From Bacillota bacterium (GTDB taxonomy: Bacteria > Bacillota > Bacilli > Calditerricolales > Calditerricolaceae): a DNA stretch of 10,501 bases. The notes beneath the pieces were generated by a model that saw only the letters and a program-made list of their open reading frames with translations, did no database searches and was not told the origin of the DNA. Shown here in pieces: positions 1 through 7,529 of the stretch. Both the position numbers and the translations under genes were made by a program. Every line of letters starts with the position of its first letter. Within the stretch, counting starts at the first letter, position 1. The DNA lies in NCBI GenBank assembly GCA_017577925.1, contig PKQU01000054.1, forward strand, positions 1 through 10,501, given 5' to 3'.

Positions 1-56
1 CCCCCGCCAGACGCGGCTCCGGAGGCCGCCGCTCTATCCAACTGAGCTACGAGCGC
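1..56 (-). tRNA. tRNA-Arg (anticodon CCG), 3' end cut off by the window edge
   Basis: Read on the minus strand from 56 downward, the sequence gives a normal tRNA 5' portion. There is a 7-nt acceptor strand GCGCTCG, then TA, a D stem GCTC/GAGC around the loop AGTTGGATA, one G, and a perfect anticodon stem GCGGC/GCCGC around the loop CTCCGGA. Positions 34-36 of that loop are CCG, which reads the arginine codon CGG. About 12 more bases are visible before the window ends, so the T arm, the 3' acceptor strand and CCA cannot be checked. It is transcribed divergently from rpoN, and a good promoter lies just upstream. CGG is a frequent codon in GC-rich genomes, so a dedicated CCG tRNA is expected. 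Confidence 0.93.
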
Positions 57-82
57 ACGTTAGTGGACTCGCGACAATTTGC

Positions 83-111
83 ATTATAAACGATGCGGAA
101 CCAAAATGCAA
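83..111 (-). promoter_or_regulatory. Sigma-A-type promoter of the tRNA-Arg gene
   Basis: On the minus strand there is a perfect -10 hexamer TATAAT (88 down to 83). A partial -35 hexamer TTGCAT (111 down to 106, 3 of 6 to consensus) lies exactly 17 bp upstream. The -10 ends 26 bp before the tRNA 5' end, leaving a leader of roughly 20 nt. This AT-rich patch stands out from its GC-rich surroundings. It also lies inside the longest possible 5' extension of the rpoN reading frame, which argues that rpoN starts further downstream. Confidence 0.7.
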
Positions 112-202
112 GAGGGAACAGCCGCCGTCAATTTTTCGTAAAATGTAGGGGGAAGGGTGAGGGCGGTGGACGGGGGCGCACGATGGCGAAGCGTTACCGG
201 AC

Positions 203-209
203 GGGGGGA
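203..209 (+). promoter_or_regulatory. Candidate rpoN ribosome binding site (decides the start)
   Basis: A run GGGGGGA ends 6 nt before a GTG at 216. It is a weak match to AGGAGG but correctly spaced. The alternative in-frame starts are ATG at 183, which has only a G-run upstream, and ATG at 93, which lies inside the tRNA promoter. The protein comparison in the rpoN entry favours 216. Confidence 0.4.
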
Positions 210-215
210 TGCCGT

Positions 216-1607
216 GTGCAGTTGAGCTATGGTTTGGCGCAAGTCCAAAAGCTGAAGTTGACGCTTACGCCCCAGCTGCGCCAGTCGCTGACGGTGTTGC
301 AGCTGTCGACCGTGGACCTGGTCGCCTTTCTCCGGCAGCAAGCAGATGAAAACCCGCTCCTCATCGTGGATGCCGATGATGTGGCGTATCTGGGGGACGG
401 GGAGCAGCATGCCGAGGCCCGTGTACAGCCGGAGTGGGAAGAGGAGATCGACTGGATGGCGTACGCGGACGATTCGGGCGACCGGGAAACGGCGGCGGCC
501 TGGTCCGAGGCGTATGATCCCCTGTCAACGGCCACCCGTGACGAGGAGACGCTGTTTGTGGTGCTGGCCGAGCAGTTGCGCTACGTCTCGGTTCCCGAGC
601 CGGTGCGCCGTGCCGCCTTGTTTCTTGCCGGCAACTTGACCGAAGCCGGTTACCTGGACCTCTCCCTGGCGGAAGCGGCTGCGGCGGCGGGTACCGATGT
701 GGATACGATGCAGTGGGCCCTTGAGGTACTGCAGAGCCTCGATCCGCCCGGCGTGGGGGCGCGCGATCTGCGCGAGTGTCTGTTGTTGCAGCTGGCGCGC
801 CGGCAGCCGCGTGACGCCTTGGCCGAAGCCATTGTTCGCGACCATCTGGAGGACTTGGCGGCGCATCGTCTGGGGCGCATCGCCGCCGCCCTCGGCGTGC
901 ACGAGTCGGAGGTGCAGCGCGCCGCCGATCGCATTCGTGCCCTCAACCCCAAACCGGGCTTGGCCTACGCATCCGACAACGTCCGCTACATTGTGCCCGA
1001 CGTGTTTGTCGAGCGCGTCTCCGGCGAGTACGTGGTCGTCCTGAACGACCACATCCTCCCCCGCATCACGATCAATGCCGCGTACCGCCGGCTGCTGGCC
1101 GACTCGGCTGACCGCGACGCCCGCCGCTACGTGGAGGAGCGGCTGAACGCCGCGCTGTGGCTGGTGCGAAGCCTGGAACAGCGCCGCTTGACGATTTACC
1201 GCGTCACCCAGGCCATTGTGCAACGACAACGCGATTTCCTGGATCGCGGCGTGGCTTATTTGAAACCGCTTACACTCCGGGACGTGGCCGAGATGACCGG
1301 CTTGCACGAGTCCACGGTCAGCCGTGCGACGGCGAACAAGTACGTGCAGACGCCGCGCGGCCTGTTTGCCTTTAAGTATTTTTTCGGCGGCGGGGTGGAA
1401 ACGGCCAGCGGCGCCACGTCGGCCGAAAGCGTGAAAGCCCGCATCCGGGCGCTTATCGACGGGGAAGACAAGAAGAAGCCCCTGTCGGACCAGAAGCTGG
1501 CCGATCTCCTGGCGCAGGAGGGCATTGCCATCGCCCGACGCACGGTGGCCAAGTACCGGGAAGAGCTGGGCATCCCACCGTCGTCCAGACGGCGGCGTTA
1601 TGACTGA
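216..1607 (+). CDS. rpoN: RNA polymerase sigma-54 factor (RpoN / SigL)
   Basis: Sigma-54 directs RNA polymerase to -24/-12 promoters, where opening needs an AAA+ enhancer-binding protein. From the GTG at 216 the product is 463 residues, normal for the family. Region I is at about residues 10-50: a glutamine- and leucine-rich segment with TPQLRQSLTVLQLS and ENPLL, the part that contacts the activator. An acidic region II follows (about 51-115, rich in Asp and Glu). The core-binding domain spans about 116-300. A helix-turn-helix is at about 352-380 (LRDVAEMTGLHESTVSRA). The diagnostic RpoN box ARRTVAKYRE is at 440-449, near the C terminus. The start was chosen because the distance from Met to the TPQL motif (about 17 residues) then matches E. 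coli RpoN. Starts at 183 or 93 would add arginine- and glycine-rich residues that do not look like the family. No bacterial enhancer-binding protein and no convincing -24/-12 promoter is seen nearby, so its targets lie elsewhere. Identity is certain; the exact start is moderately sure. Confidence 0.95.
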   Translation: MQLSYGLAQVQKLKLTLTPQLRQSLTVLQLSTVDLVAFLRQQADENPLLIVDADDVAYLGDGEQHAEARVQPEWEEEIDWMAYADDSGDRETAAAWSEAYDPLSTATRDEETLFVVLAEQLRYVSVPEPVRRAALFLAGNLTEAGYLDLSLAEAAAAAGTDVDTMQWALEVLQSLDPPGVGARDLRECLLLQLARRQPRDALAEAIVRDHLEDLAAHRLGRIAAALGVHESEVQRAADRIRALNPKPGLAYASDNVRYIVPDVFVERVSGEYVVVLNDHILPRITINAAYRRLLADSADRDARRYVEERLNAALWLVRSLEQRRLTIYRVTQAIVQRQRDFLDRGVAYLKPLTLRDVAEMTGLHESTVSRATANKYVQTPRGLFAFKYFFGGGVETASGATSAESVKARIRALIDGEDKKKPLSDQKLADLLAQEGIAIARRTVAKYREELGIPPSSRRRRYD

Positions 1608-1634
1608 CGTCCTCGAACGCGAGACCGAACGGGC

Positions 1635-1664
1635 TTGACGGTGATCGGAAAAGAAACCTATCAT
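1635..1664 (+). promoter_or_regulatory. Predicted main promoter of the cggR-glycolytic operon
   Basis: The -35 hexamer TTGACG (1635-1640) and the -10 hexamer TATCAT (1659-1664) each match the sigma-A consensus at 5 of 6 positions, with an 18-bp spacer. Transcription would begin near 1671. The promoter lies about 28 bp after the rpoN stop and 105 bp before the cggR start. The CggR operator lies downstream of it rather than over it, as in B. subtilis, which fits repression by blocking elongation. Confidence 0.65.
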
Positions 1665-1675
1665 AAAGATGAAGC

Positions 1676-1704
1676 GAGAAGGGCCAAAAGGCGCCTTTTC
1701 TTTT
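1676..1704 (+). terminator. Terminator-like hairpin in the cggR leader
   Basis: The arms GAGAAGG+GCC (1676-1685) and GGC+CCTTTTC (1690-1700, with a single bulged G at 1693) form a 10-bp stem with one G-T pair, closed by an AAAA loop and followed by TTTT at 1701-1704. It has two possible roles: intrinsic terminator for rpoN transcripts, or leader attenuator (or 5' stabiliser) for transcripts starting near 1671. The stem is imperfect and the tail short, so strength is uncertain. The core AAAAGGCGCCTTTT is also a perfect 14-bp palindrome in the DNA. Confidence 0.5.
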
Positions 1705-1712
1705 CGCCGCAG

Positions 1713-1750
1713 TGGGACAAAATATACCTACGAGGGACGAAATATGTCCC
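1713..1750 (+). promoter_or_regulatory. CggR operator (two direct repeats)
   Basis: The known B. subtilis operator is CGGGAC-N6-TGTC-N4-CGGGAC-N6-TGTC. Here the same spacing is visible. Repeat 1 is TGGGAC, six bases, TACC (1713-1728). A 4-base gap TACG follows. Repeat 2 is AGGGAC, six bases, TGTC (1733-1748). The repeats have a 20-bp period. The right half also forms a palindrome GGGAC-N7-GTCCC (1734-1750). The TACC half-box of repeat 1 is degenerate compared with TGTC. The site sits about 20 bp before the cggR start, so CggR should repress its own operon. Confidence 0.85.
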
Positions 1751-1768
1751 AAATGCAGGTGAATTGCG

Positions 1769-2788
1769 ATGACGGCCGACATTCCTCTGCTTGCCAAGCT
1801 GGCCCCCGATCTCGTCGCCGTCTTGGCGCTTCGCTACCGCATCCTGCGGCAAATCCAGCTGACGCAGCCGGTTGGGCGCCGCTCCCTTGCCGCTTCTCTC
1901 GGCATGACGGAGCGGACGTTGCGCGCCGAGGTGGAATTCCTCCGCGATCAGGGCCTCCTCACCTCCTCGCCCGCCGGCATGTCGCTTACGGGGGAAGGAG
2001 AAGCCCTGGTGGAGCGGCTTGAGAAGGCGGTGCGCGAGTGGCTTGGCCTGACGGAGCTGGAGCGACGACTGACCGAGCGGCTTTCGATCGAGCGGATTGT
2101 CGTCGTCCCGGGGGACGCGGATCGCTCCCCCGTGGTCAAGCGGGAAATGGGCAAGGTGGCCGCCGATTGGCTGCGCCGCCACGTGCGGGAGGGCGACATC
2201 ATCGCCGTGGCCGGCGGGACGACGGTGGCGGCCGTCGCCGAGATGCTGGCGCCCGCCTCCGTGTTCCGCAGCGTGCGCTTTGTCCCGGCGCGCGGGGGGC
2301 TGGGCGAGCAGGTGGAGCTCCAGGCCAACACCATTGCCTCACGCATGGCGCAAAAAACGGGCGGACAGTACCGGCTCTTGCATGTGCCGGACACGCTGAG
2401 CGAAGAGGCGTACCAGTCGCTGTCCGCCGAGCCGCACATCAAGGCGGTGCTGGAGGAGGTGCGCAAGGCGCGCATCGTGGTGCACGGCATCGGCGACGCC
2501 TTCACCATGGCCCGCCGGCGGGGGGCCGATATGCAGACCCTCGAACGCCTCCGCCAGGCGGGAGCGGTGGCCGAAGCCTTCGGATATTATTTTGACCGCG
2601 ACGGGCGCGTCGTGTTCACCATGCGCACCCTGGGCCTGCGCATTGAAGATGTGGCCCGGGCCGAGCAGGTGATTGGCATTGCCGGTGGTGCGAGCAAAGG
2701 CCCGGCCATTGCCGCGCTGGCCCAAAACGGCGTCCCCCATGTCCTCATCACCGACGAGGGCGCGGCACGTGCCATTCTGGAAGCATGA
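1769..2788 (+). CDS. cggR: Central glycolytic genes regulator CggR
   Basis: CggR is a transcriptional repressor of the SorC/DeoR group. In B. subtilis it binds the operator ahead of its own gene and is relieved by fructose-1,6-bisphosphate, so triose-phosphate metabolism is switched on by glycolytic flux. The 339-residue length equals the B. subtilis protein (340). An N-terminal helix-turn-helix lies at about residues 36-63 (GRRSLAASLGMTERTLRAEV). The C-terminal phosphosugar-binding domain resembles NagB-type isomerases: GGTT at 149-152, VPARGGLGE at 172-180, VHGIGDA at 238-244, EAFGYYF at 269-275 and GGASK at 306-310. Thr151/152, Arg175, Arg250, Glu269 and Lys310 fall at positions that, as I recall, bind the effector in B. 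subtilis CggR. The ATG at 1769 is preceded by AGGTGA with 6-nt spacing, and the N terminus aligns with CggR. It leads the gap-pgk-tpi-gpmI-eno cluster. No missing residues noticed. Confidence 0.96.
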   Translation: MTADIPLLAKLAPDLVAVLALRYRILRQIQLTQPVGRRSLAASLGMTERTLRAEVEFLRDQGLLTSSPAGMSLTGEGEALVERLEKAVREWLGLTELERRLTERLSIERIVVVPGDADRSPVVKREMGKVAADWLRRHVREGDIIAVAGGTTVAAVAEMLAPASVFRSVRFVPARGGLGEQVELQANTIASRMAQKTGGQYRLLHVPDTLSEEAYQSLSAEPHIKAVLEEVRKARIVVHGIGDAFTMARRRGADMQTLERLRQAGAVAEAFGYYFDRDGRVVFTMRTLGLRIEDVARAEQVIGIAGGASKGPAIAALAQNGVPHVLITDEGAARAILEA

Positions 2789-2858
2789 GCGCGGAAAACC
2801 CTCATCGAAAGAGAAAAACGGGAAATCCTGTGTATGGAAACGGTATGGCAGGAGGAGG
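2785..2858 (+). promoter_or_regulatory. cggR-gapA junction: two stem-loops flanking an A-rich tract
   Basis: This is a possible mRNA processing region; the role is inferred. A small hairpin pairs ATGAG (2785-2789) with CTCAT (2801-2805), and GG/CC close an AAAA loop inside it. An A-rich, apparently unpaired tract follows (about 2807-2825). A second possible stem pairs TCCTG (2826-2830) with CAGGA (2849-2853), which partly covers the strong gapA ribosome binding site AGGAGGAGG (2850-2858). In B. subtilis, RNase Y cleaves near the end of cggR and a stem-loop protects gapA mRNA. The arrangement here resembles that, but only short stems are seen. Confidence 0.35.
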
Positions 2859-2864
2859 ATCAAC

Positions 2865-3863
<999 letters not shown>

Positions 3864-3869
<6 letters not shown>

Positions 3870-3893
3870 GGATCGGGGGCGAAACCGTACAAT
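3864..3893 (+). promoter_or_regulatory. Predicted internal promoter for pgk-tpiA-gpmI-eno
   Basis: The -35 is TTGTAA (3864-3869, 4 of 6), which includes the gapA stop codon. The -10 is TACAAT (3888-3893, 5 of 6), after an 18-bp spacer. The start would be near 3900. B. subtilis also has a constitutive promoter ahead of pgk, so the lower glycolytic enzymes stay expressed during gluconeogenesis when CggR represses gapA. The position and role match. Confidence 0.6.
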
Positions 3894-3907
3894 GAGGGCG
3901 AGCGTGT

Positions 3908-3950
3908 GGAGAGAGGAGAATGGCGCGAACCTTCTCCTCTTTCCTTTCTT
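3908..3950 (+). terminator. Long purine/pyrimidine hairpin in the pgk leader (attenuator or partial terminator)
   Basis: GGAGAGAGGAGAA (3908-3920) pairs with TTCTCCTCTTTCC (3932-3944): 13 pairs with a single G-T, around an 11-nt loop. The tail is TTTCTT. It could end a share of the cggR-gapA transcripts, giving more gapA than downstream message, or act in the leader of transcripts from the promoter at 3864-3893. Its 3' arm can also pair with the pgk ribosome binding site (see findings). The stem itself is unmistakable; the function is inferred. Confidence 0.55.
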
Positions 3951-3967
3951 TCGGGAGGAGGGTGTGC

Positions 3968-5152
3968 ATGCGCAAGCTCACCGTTCGCGATGTGGATGTG
4001 AAAGGCAAGCGCGTCTTCGTGCGCGTCGATTTCAACGTTCCGCTTGAAGGCGGCCAGGTGGCGGACGACACGCGCATCCGCGCGGCGCTGCCGACAATCC
4101 GCTACCTGATCGAGCAGGGGGCTAGGGTGATCCTGGCCAGCCACCTCGGGCGGCCCAAGGGCCAGGTGAAGGAGGACCTGCGCCTTGACCCGGTGGCCCG
4201 GCGGCTTTCGGAATTGCTCGGCAAGCCGGTGAAGAAGGTGAACGAGGTGGTTGGGCCGGAGGTGGAGGCGGCCGCGGCGGCCCTGGCCCCCGGCGAGGTG
4301 TTGCTTTTGGAAAACGTCCGCTTCCATCCGGGTGAGGAAAAAAATGACCCTGAGCTGGCGGCGGCGTTGGCCCGGCTGGCCGATCTGTACGTGAACGACG
4401 CCTTCGGGGCGGCCCACCGTGCCCATGCCTCGACGGAGGGCATCGCCCACCACCTGCCCGCCGTGGCCGGCTTTTTGATGGAAAAGGAAGTGAACACCCT
4501 CGCCGGTGTGCTGGCCAACCCGGCGCGGCCCTTTGTGGCCATCATCGGCGGGGCCAAGGTGAAGGACAAGATCGGCGTCATCGAGAACCTGCTGGACAAG
4601 GTGGATACCCTGATCATCGGCGGCGGGCTGGCCAACACCTTTCTGCGCGCCAAGGGATATGCTACCGGCGCAACCCTCGTAGAGGAGGACAAGCTCGAGC
4701 TGGCCCGCGCGCTGCTCGTGCGCGCCGAGGAGAAGGGCGTGCGCTTCCTGATGCCCGTCGACGTGGTGGTGGCCGACCGCTTTGCGCCGGACGCGGAAGC
4801 GCGAGTGGTGGCCGTCGACGCCATTCCCGACGGGTGGATGGCCCTGGATATCGGTCCGCAGACGGTGGAACGCTACCGCGCGGCCATTCGCGACGCCCGC
4901 CTTGTCGTGTGGAACGGGCCGATGGGCGTGTTTGAGATGCCGCGCTTTGCCGAGGGCACCTTTGCCGTGGCCCGCGCTTTGGCCGAATCGAGCGCCCACA
5001 CGGTCGTCGGCGGCGGCGATTCGGTGGCGGCGGTGGAGAAAGCCGGCCTGGCTGATCGCATCGGCCACATTTCCACCGGCGGCGGGGCGTCCCTCGAATT
5101 TTTAGAGGGCAAGACGCTGCCCGGCGTGGCCGCGCTGCGGGACAAGGAGTGA
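3968..5152 (+). CDS. pgk: Phosphoglycerate kinase
   Basis: This cytosolic monomer transfers phosphate from 1,3-bisphosphoglycerate to ADP, giving 3-phosphoglycerate and ATP. The product has 394 residues, the same as B. subtilis Pgk. The N-terminal substrate domain shows the PGK signature RVDFNVPL (19-26) and the substrate arginine segments ASHLGRPKG (57-65) and LENVRFHPGEE (114-124). The C-terminal nucleotide domain shows GGAKVKDKI (194-202), the WNGPMGVFE loop (315-323), VGGGDS (347-352) and HISTGGGASLE (367-377). The ATG at 3968 was chosen because GGGAGGAGG lies 5-7 nt upstream and the protein then begins at the family position. The in-frame ATG at 3920 has its purine-rich box only one base away and would add non-homologous residues encoded by the hairpin. 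It follows gapA after a 98-nt spacer and is separated from tpiA by 7 nt. Confidence 0.98.
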   Translation: MRKLTVRDVDVKGKRVFVRVDFNVPLEGGQVADDTRIRAALPTIRYLIEQGARVILASHLGRPKGQVKEDLRLDPVARRLSELLGKPVKKVNEVVGPEVEAAAAALAPGEVLLLENVRFHPGEEKNDPELAAALARLADLYVNDAFGAAHRAHASTEGIAHHLPAVAGFLMEKEVNTLAGVLANPARPFVAIIGGAKVKDKIGVIENLLDKVDTLIIGGGLANTFLRAKGYATGATLVEEDKLELARALLVRAEEKGVRFLMPVDVVVADRFAPDAEARVVAVDAIPDGWMALDIGPQTVERYRAAIRDARLVVWNGPMGVFEMPRFAEGTFAVARALAESSAHTVVGGGDSVAAVEKAGLADRIGHISTGGGASLEFLEGKTLPGVAALRDKE

Positions 5153-5159
5153 GGCCGGC

Positions 5160-5948
5160 GTGCGCGTGAGGCTGATTGCGGCCAACTGGAAGATGCACAA
5201 GACGGCGGGTGAGGCCCTTGCCTTCTGGCGTGCGGTGCGCGGCCGCGTGCCGGCCGGCGTGGAGGCGGTGGTATGCGCCCCCTTTACCGCCCTGTCTCCC
5301 CTGGCGGTGGAGCGCCGGGATGAGGACGGCGTGGCCCTTGGTGCCCAGAACCTCTTTTGGGAAGAGGCGGGGGCCTATACCGGCGAGATCAGTCCGGTGA
5401 TGCTGGCCGACCTTGGTGTCCGGTACGTCATCGTCGGCCATTCCGAACGGCGGCAGCTTTTCGGCGAAACGGACGAGACGGTGAACAAGAAGATGCATGC
5501 CGCCCTGCGCCACAATCTGGTGCCCATCCTGTGCGTCGGGGAGACGCTGGCGGAGCGCGAGGCGGAACAGACGGAAGACGTGGTGCGCCGGCAGACGGCC
5601 GCCGCCCTGGACGGCGTCGCGGCCGAGGATGCGGCGCGGGTGGTCATCGCCTACGAGCCGGTGTGGGCCATCGGCACGGGGCGCACGGCCACCGGCGAAG
5701 ACGCCGCCCGCGTGGCGCGGACGATCCGTGATGTGCTGGCCGACCGGTACGGTACCGCGGTCGCCGAGCAGGCACGCGTGCTCTACGGCGGCAGCGTGAA
5801 GCCGGCCAACCTCGGCCAATTCCTCGCCTTCCCGGAAATTGACGGGGCGCTGGTGGGCGGGGCCAGCCTCGAGGCCGACAGCTACCTTCAGCTCCTCGAA
5901 GCGGCCCGCCCGGCAAGCGGCGAGGCGCAAGGGAGGGACGGCGCATGA
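5160..5948 (+). CDS. tpiA: Triosephosphate isomerase
   Basis: This TIM-barrel enzyme, a cytosolic homodimer, interconverts dihydroxyacetone phosphate and glyceraldehyde-3-phosphate. The product has 262 residues; the family norm is about 250. Catalytic residues are all visible: Asn9 and Lys11 in AANWKM, His94 in IVGHSERR, and Glu166 in the AYEPVWAIGTG loop. The phosphate-gripping motif LYGGSVK lies at 208-214 and the GALVGGASL strand at 229-237. The GTG at 5160 has AAGGAG 10 nt and GAGG 5 nt upstream, both overlapping the pgk stop. GTG at 5166 is a less well-spaced alternative. The C terminus runs about 10 residues (Pro, Ser, Gly, Glu, Gln, Asp rich) beyond the last barrel helix. It overlaps gpmI by four bases (ATGA), so translation of the two is probably coupled. 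Confidence 0.97.
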   Translation: MRVRLIAANWKMHKTAGEALAFWRAVRGRVPAGVEAVVCAPFTALSPLAVERRDEDGVALGAQNLFWEEAGAYTGEISPVMLADLGVRYVIVGHSERRQLFGETDETVNKKMHAALRHNLVPILCVGETLAEREAEQTEDVVRRQTAAALDGVAAEDAARVVIAYEPVWAIGTGRTATGEDAARVARTIRDVLADRYGTAVAEQARVLYGGSVKPANLGQFLAFPEIDGALVGGASLEADSYLQLLEAARPASGEAQGRDGA

Positions 5949-7495
5949 CCCAGGCGCGGCCCAAGCCGCTCATCCTCATCATCCTCGACGGTTTTGCCCT
6001 GCGCGATGAGGTGCATGGCAATGCCGTGGCCCAGGCGAGGAAGCCCAACTTCGACCGCTACTGGGCCACCTATCCGCACACCACCCTCCAGGCCAGCGGG
6101 GAGGCAGTGGGCCTCCCTGCCGGGCAGATGGGCAACTCCGAGGTCGGCCACCTGAACATCGGCGCCGGTCGCATCGTCTACCAGGACCTGACGCGCATCA
6201 GCAAGGACATCCGCGAAGGGGCCTTCTTCCGCAACGAAACCTTCTTGAACGCCATCGCCCACGTCAAGCGGAACGGCACGGCACTGCACCTGGCTGGCCT
6301 CGTTTCCGACGGCGGTGTGCACAGCCACATTGAGCACCTGTTCGCCCTCCTGGAGCTGGCCAAGCGCGAGAACGTCGAGCGGGTGTACGTCCACGCCTTT
6401 CTCGACGGGCGCGACGTGGCTCCGGACAGCGCGGTGCGCTACGTCGAGCAGCTTCAAGCGAAGATCGGCGAGCTGGGCGTGGGGCAAATCGCCACCGTCC
6501 AGGGACGCTACTACGCCATGGACCGCGACCGCCGCTGGGAGCGCACGGAAAAGGCGTATCGGGCCATGGTGTACGGCGAGGGTCCCCGCTATCGTGACCC
6601 GCTGGTGGCCATTCGGGAATCTTACGAGAAGAGCGTCTACGACGAGTTCGTGATGCCCACGGTGATCGTGGGCGAATCGGGCGAGCCGGTGGGGCGGGTG
6701 AGGGACGGCGATGCGATCATCTTCTTCAACTTCCGCCCCGACCGGGCCATCCAGCTGTCGCAGGCCTTTACCAACGAGGACTTCCGCGGCTTCGACCGCG
6801 GCCCGAACCGGCCGAAGAACCTCCACTTCGTGTGCATGACCCACTTCAGCGAGACGGTGAACGGTTACGTGGCGTACAAGCCGACCAACCTCGACAACAC
6901 CTTCGGCGAGGTCCTCGTCCAGTATGGCCTGACGCAACTGCGCATCGCCGAGACGGAGAAGTACCCCCACGTCACGTACTTTTTCAGCGGCGGACGCGAG
7001 GAGAAGTTCCCCGGCGAGACGCGCATCCTCATTGATTCGCCCAAGGTGCCGACCTACGATCTGAAGCCGGAGATGAGCGCCTATGAGGTGACCGACGCCG
7101 TGGTGCGGGAAATCGAGGCCGAGCGCCACGACGTGATCATCCTCAATTTCGCCAACCCGGACATGGTTGGCCACTCCGGCAAGATGGAGCCGACGATCAA
7201 GGCCGTCGAGGCGGTAGACGAGTGCCTCGGCCGCGTGGTGGAGGCGGTGCTGGCCAGGGGCGGCGTGGCCGTCATCACCGCCGACCACGGCAACGCTGAC
7301 TGGATGATCGACGATCACGGCAATCCGGTCACCTCCCACAGCACCAACCCGGTGCCGTTCATCGTGACGAAACCGGGCCTTGTCCTGCGCGAGGGCGGCA
7401 TCCTGGCTGACATCGCCCCGACGCTCCTGCACCTGCTCGGCCTGCCCCAGCCGGAGGAGATGACCGGGCGCTCGCTGATTGCTTCCGGCTTGTGA
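5945..7495 (+). CDS. gpmI: 2,3-bisphosphoglycerate-independent phosphoglycerate mutase
   Basis: This Mn2+-dependent enzyme of the alkaline phosphatase superfamily converts 3-phosphoglycerate to 2-phosphoglycerate through a phosphoserine intermediate, without a 2,3-bisphosphoglycerate cofactor. The product has 516 residues, close to the 511 of B. subtilis. Visible landmarks: the metal aspartate in ILDGF (Asp15), the catalytic serine in QMGNSEVGHLNIG (Ser65), the substrate-binding segments SDGGVHSH (121-128), FLDGRDVAP (152-160) and QGRYYAMDRD (186-195), and the C-terminal metal clusters NPDMVGHSG (404-412), TADHGN (445-450) and HSTNPVP (465-471). The ATG at 5945 overlaps the tpiA stop and is preceded by AGGGAGG at about 8 nt. 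In Bacillus this enzyme class is manganese- and pH-sensitive, with links to sporulation; nothing in the sequence suggests otherwise here. Confidence 0.97.
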   Translation: MTQARPKPLILIILDGFALRDEVHGNAVAQARKPNFDRYWATYPHTTLQASGEAVGLPAGQMGNSEVGHLNIGAGRIVYQDLTRISKDIREGAFFRNETFLNAIAHVKRNGTALHLAGLVSDGGVHSHIEHLFALLELAKRENVERVYVHAFLDGRDVAPDSAVRYVEQLQAKIGELGVGQIATVQGRYYAMDRDRRWERTEKAYRAMVYGEGPRYRDPLVAIRESYEKSVYDEFVMPTVIVGESGEPVGRVRDGDAIIFFNFRPDRAIQLSQAFTNEDFRGFDRGPNRPKNLHFVCMTHFSETVNGYVAYKPTNLDNTFGEVLVQYGLTQLRIAETEKYPHVTYFFSGGREEKFPGETRILIDSPKVPTYDLKPEMSAYEVTDAVVREIEAERHDVIILNFANPDMVGHSGKMEPTIKAVEAVDECLGRVVEAVLARGGVAVITADHGNADWMIDDHGNPVTSHSTNPVPFIVTKPGLVLREGGILADIAPTLLHLLGLPQPEEMTGRSLIASGL

Positions 7496-7529
7496 CGCCC
7501 AATTCCTTGCGGAGAAGGAGCGTGAACGC

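Noticed and set aside
525..1664. Long minus-strand open frame opposite rpoN, and similar long antisense frames opposite pgk, tpiA, gpmI and eno
   Set aside because: They are shadows of GC-rich plus-strand genes whose products are certain. Their translations are Arg-, Gly- and His-rich with no recognisable domain.
2673..2864. gapA reading frame extending 64 codons upstream into cggR
   Set aside because: The stretch has no GAPDH sequence, cggR is clearly the real gene there, and the ATG at 2865 has an ideal ribosome binding site. The open frame reflects high GC content.
3920..3967. Earlier pgk start at ATG 3920
   Set aside because: Its Shine-Dalgarno-like GGAG is one base away, the added residues are encoded by the hairpin, and the start at 3968 matches the family length and has a well-spaced site.
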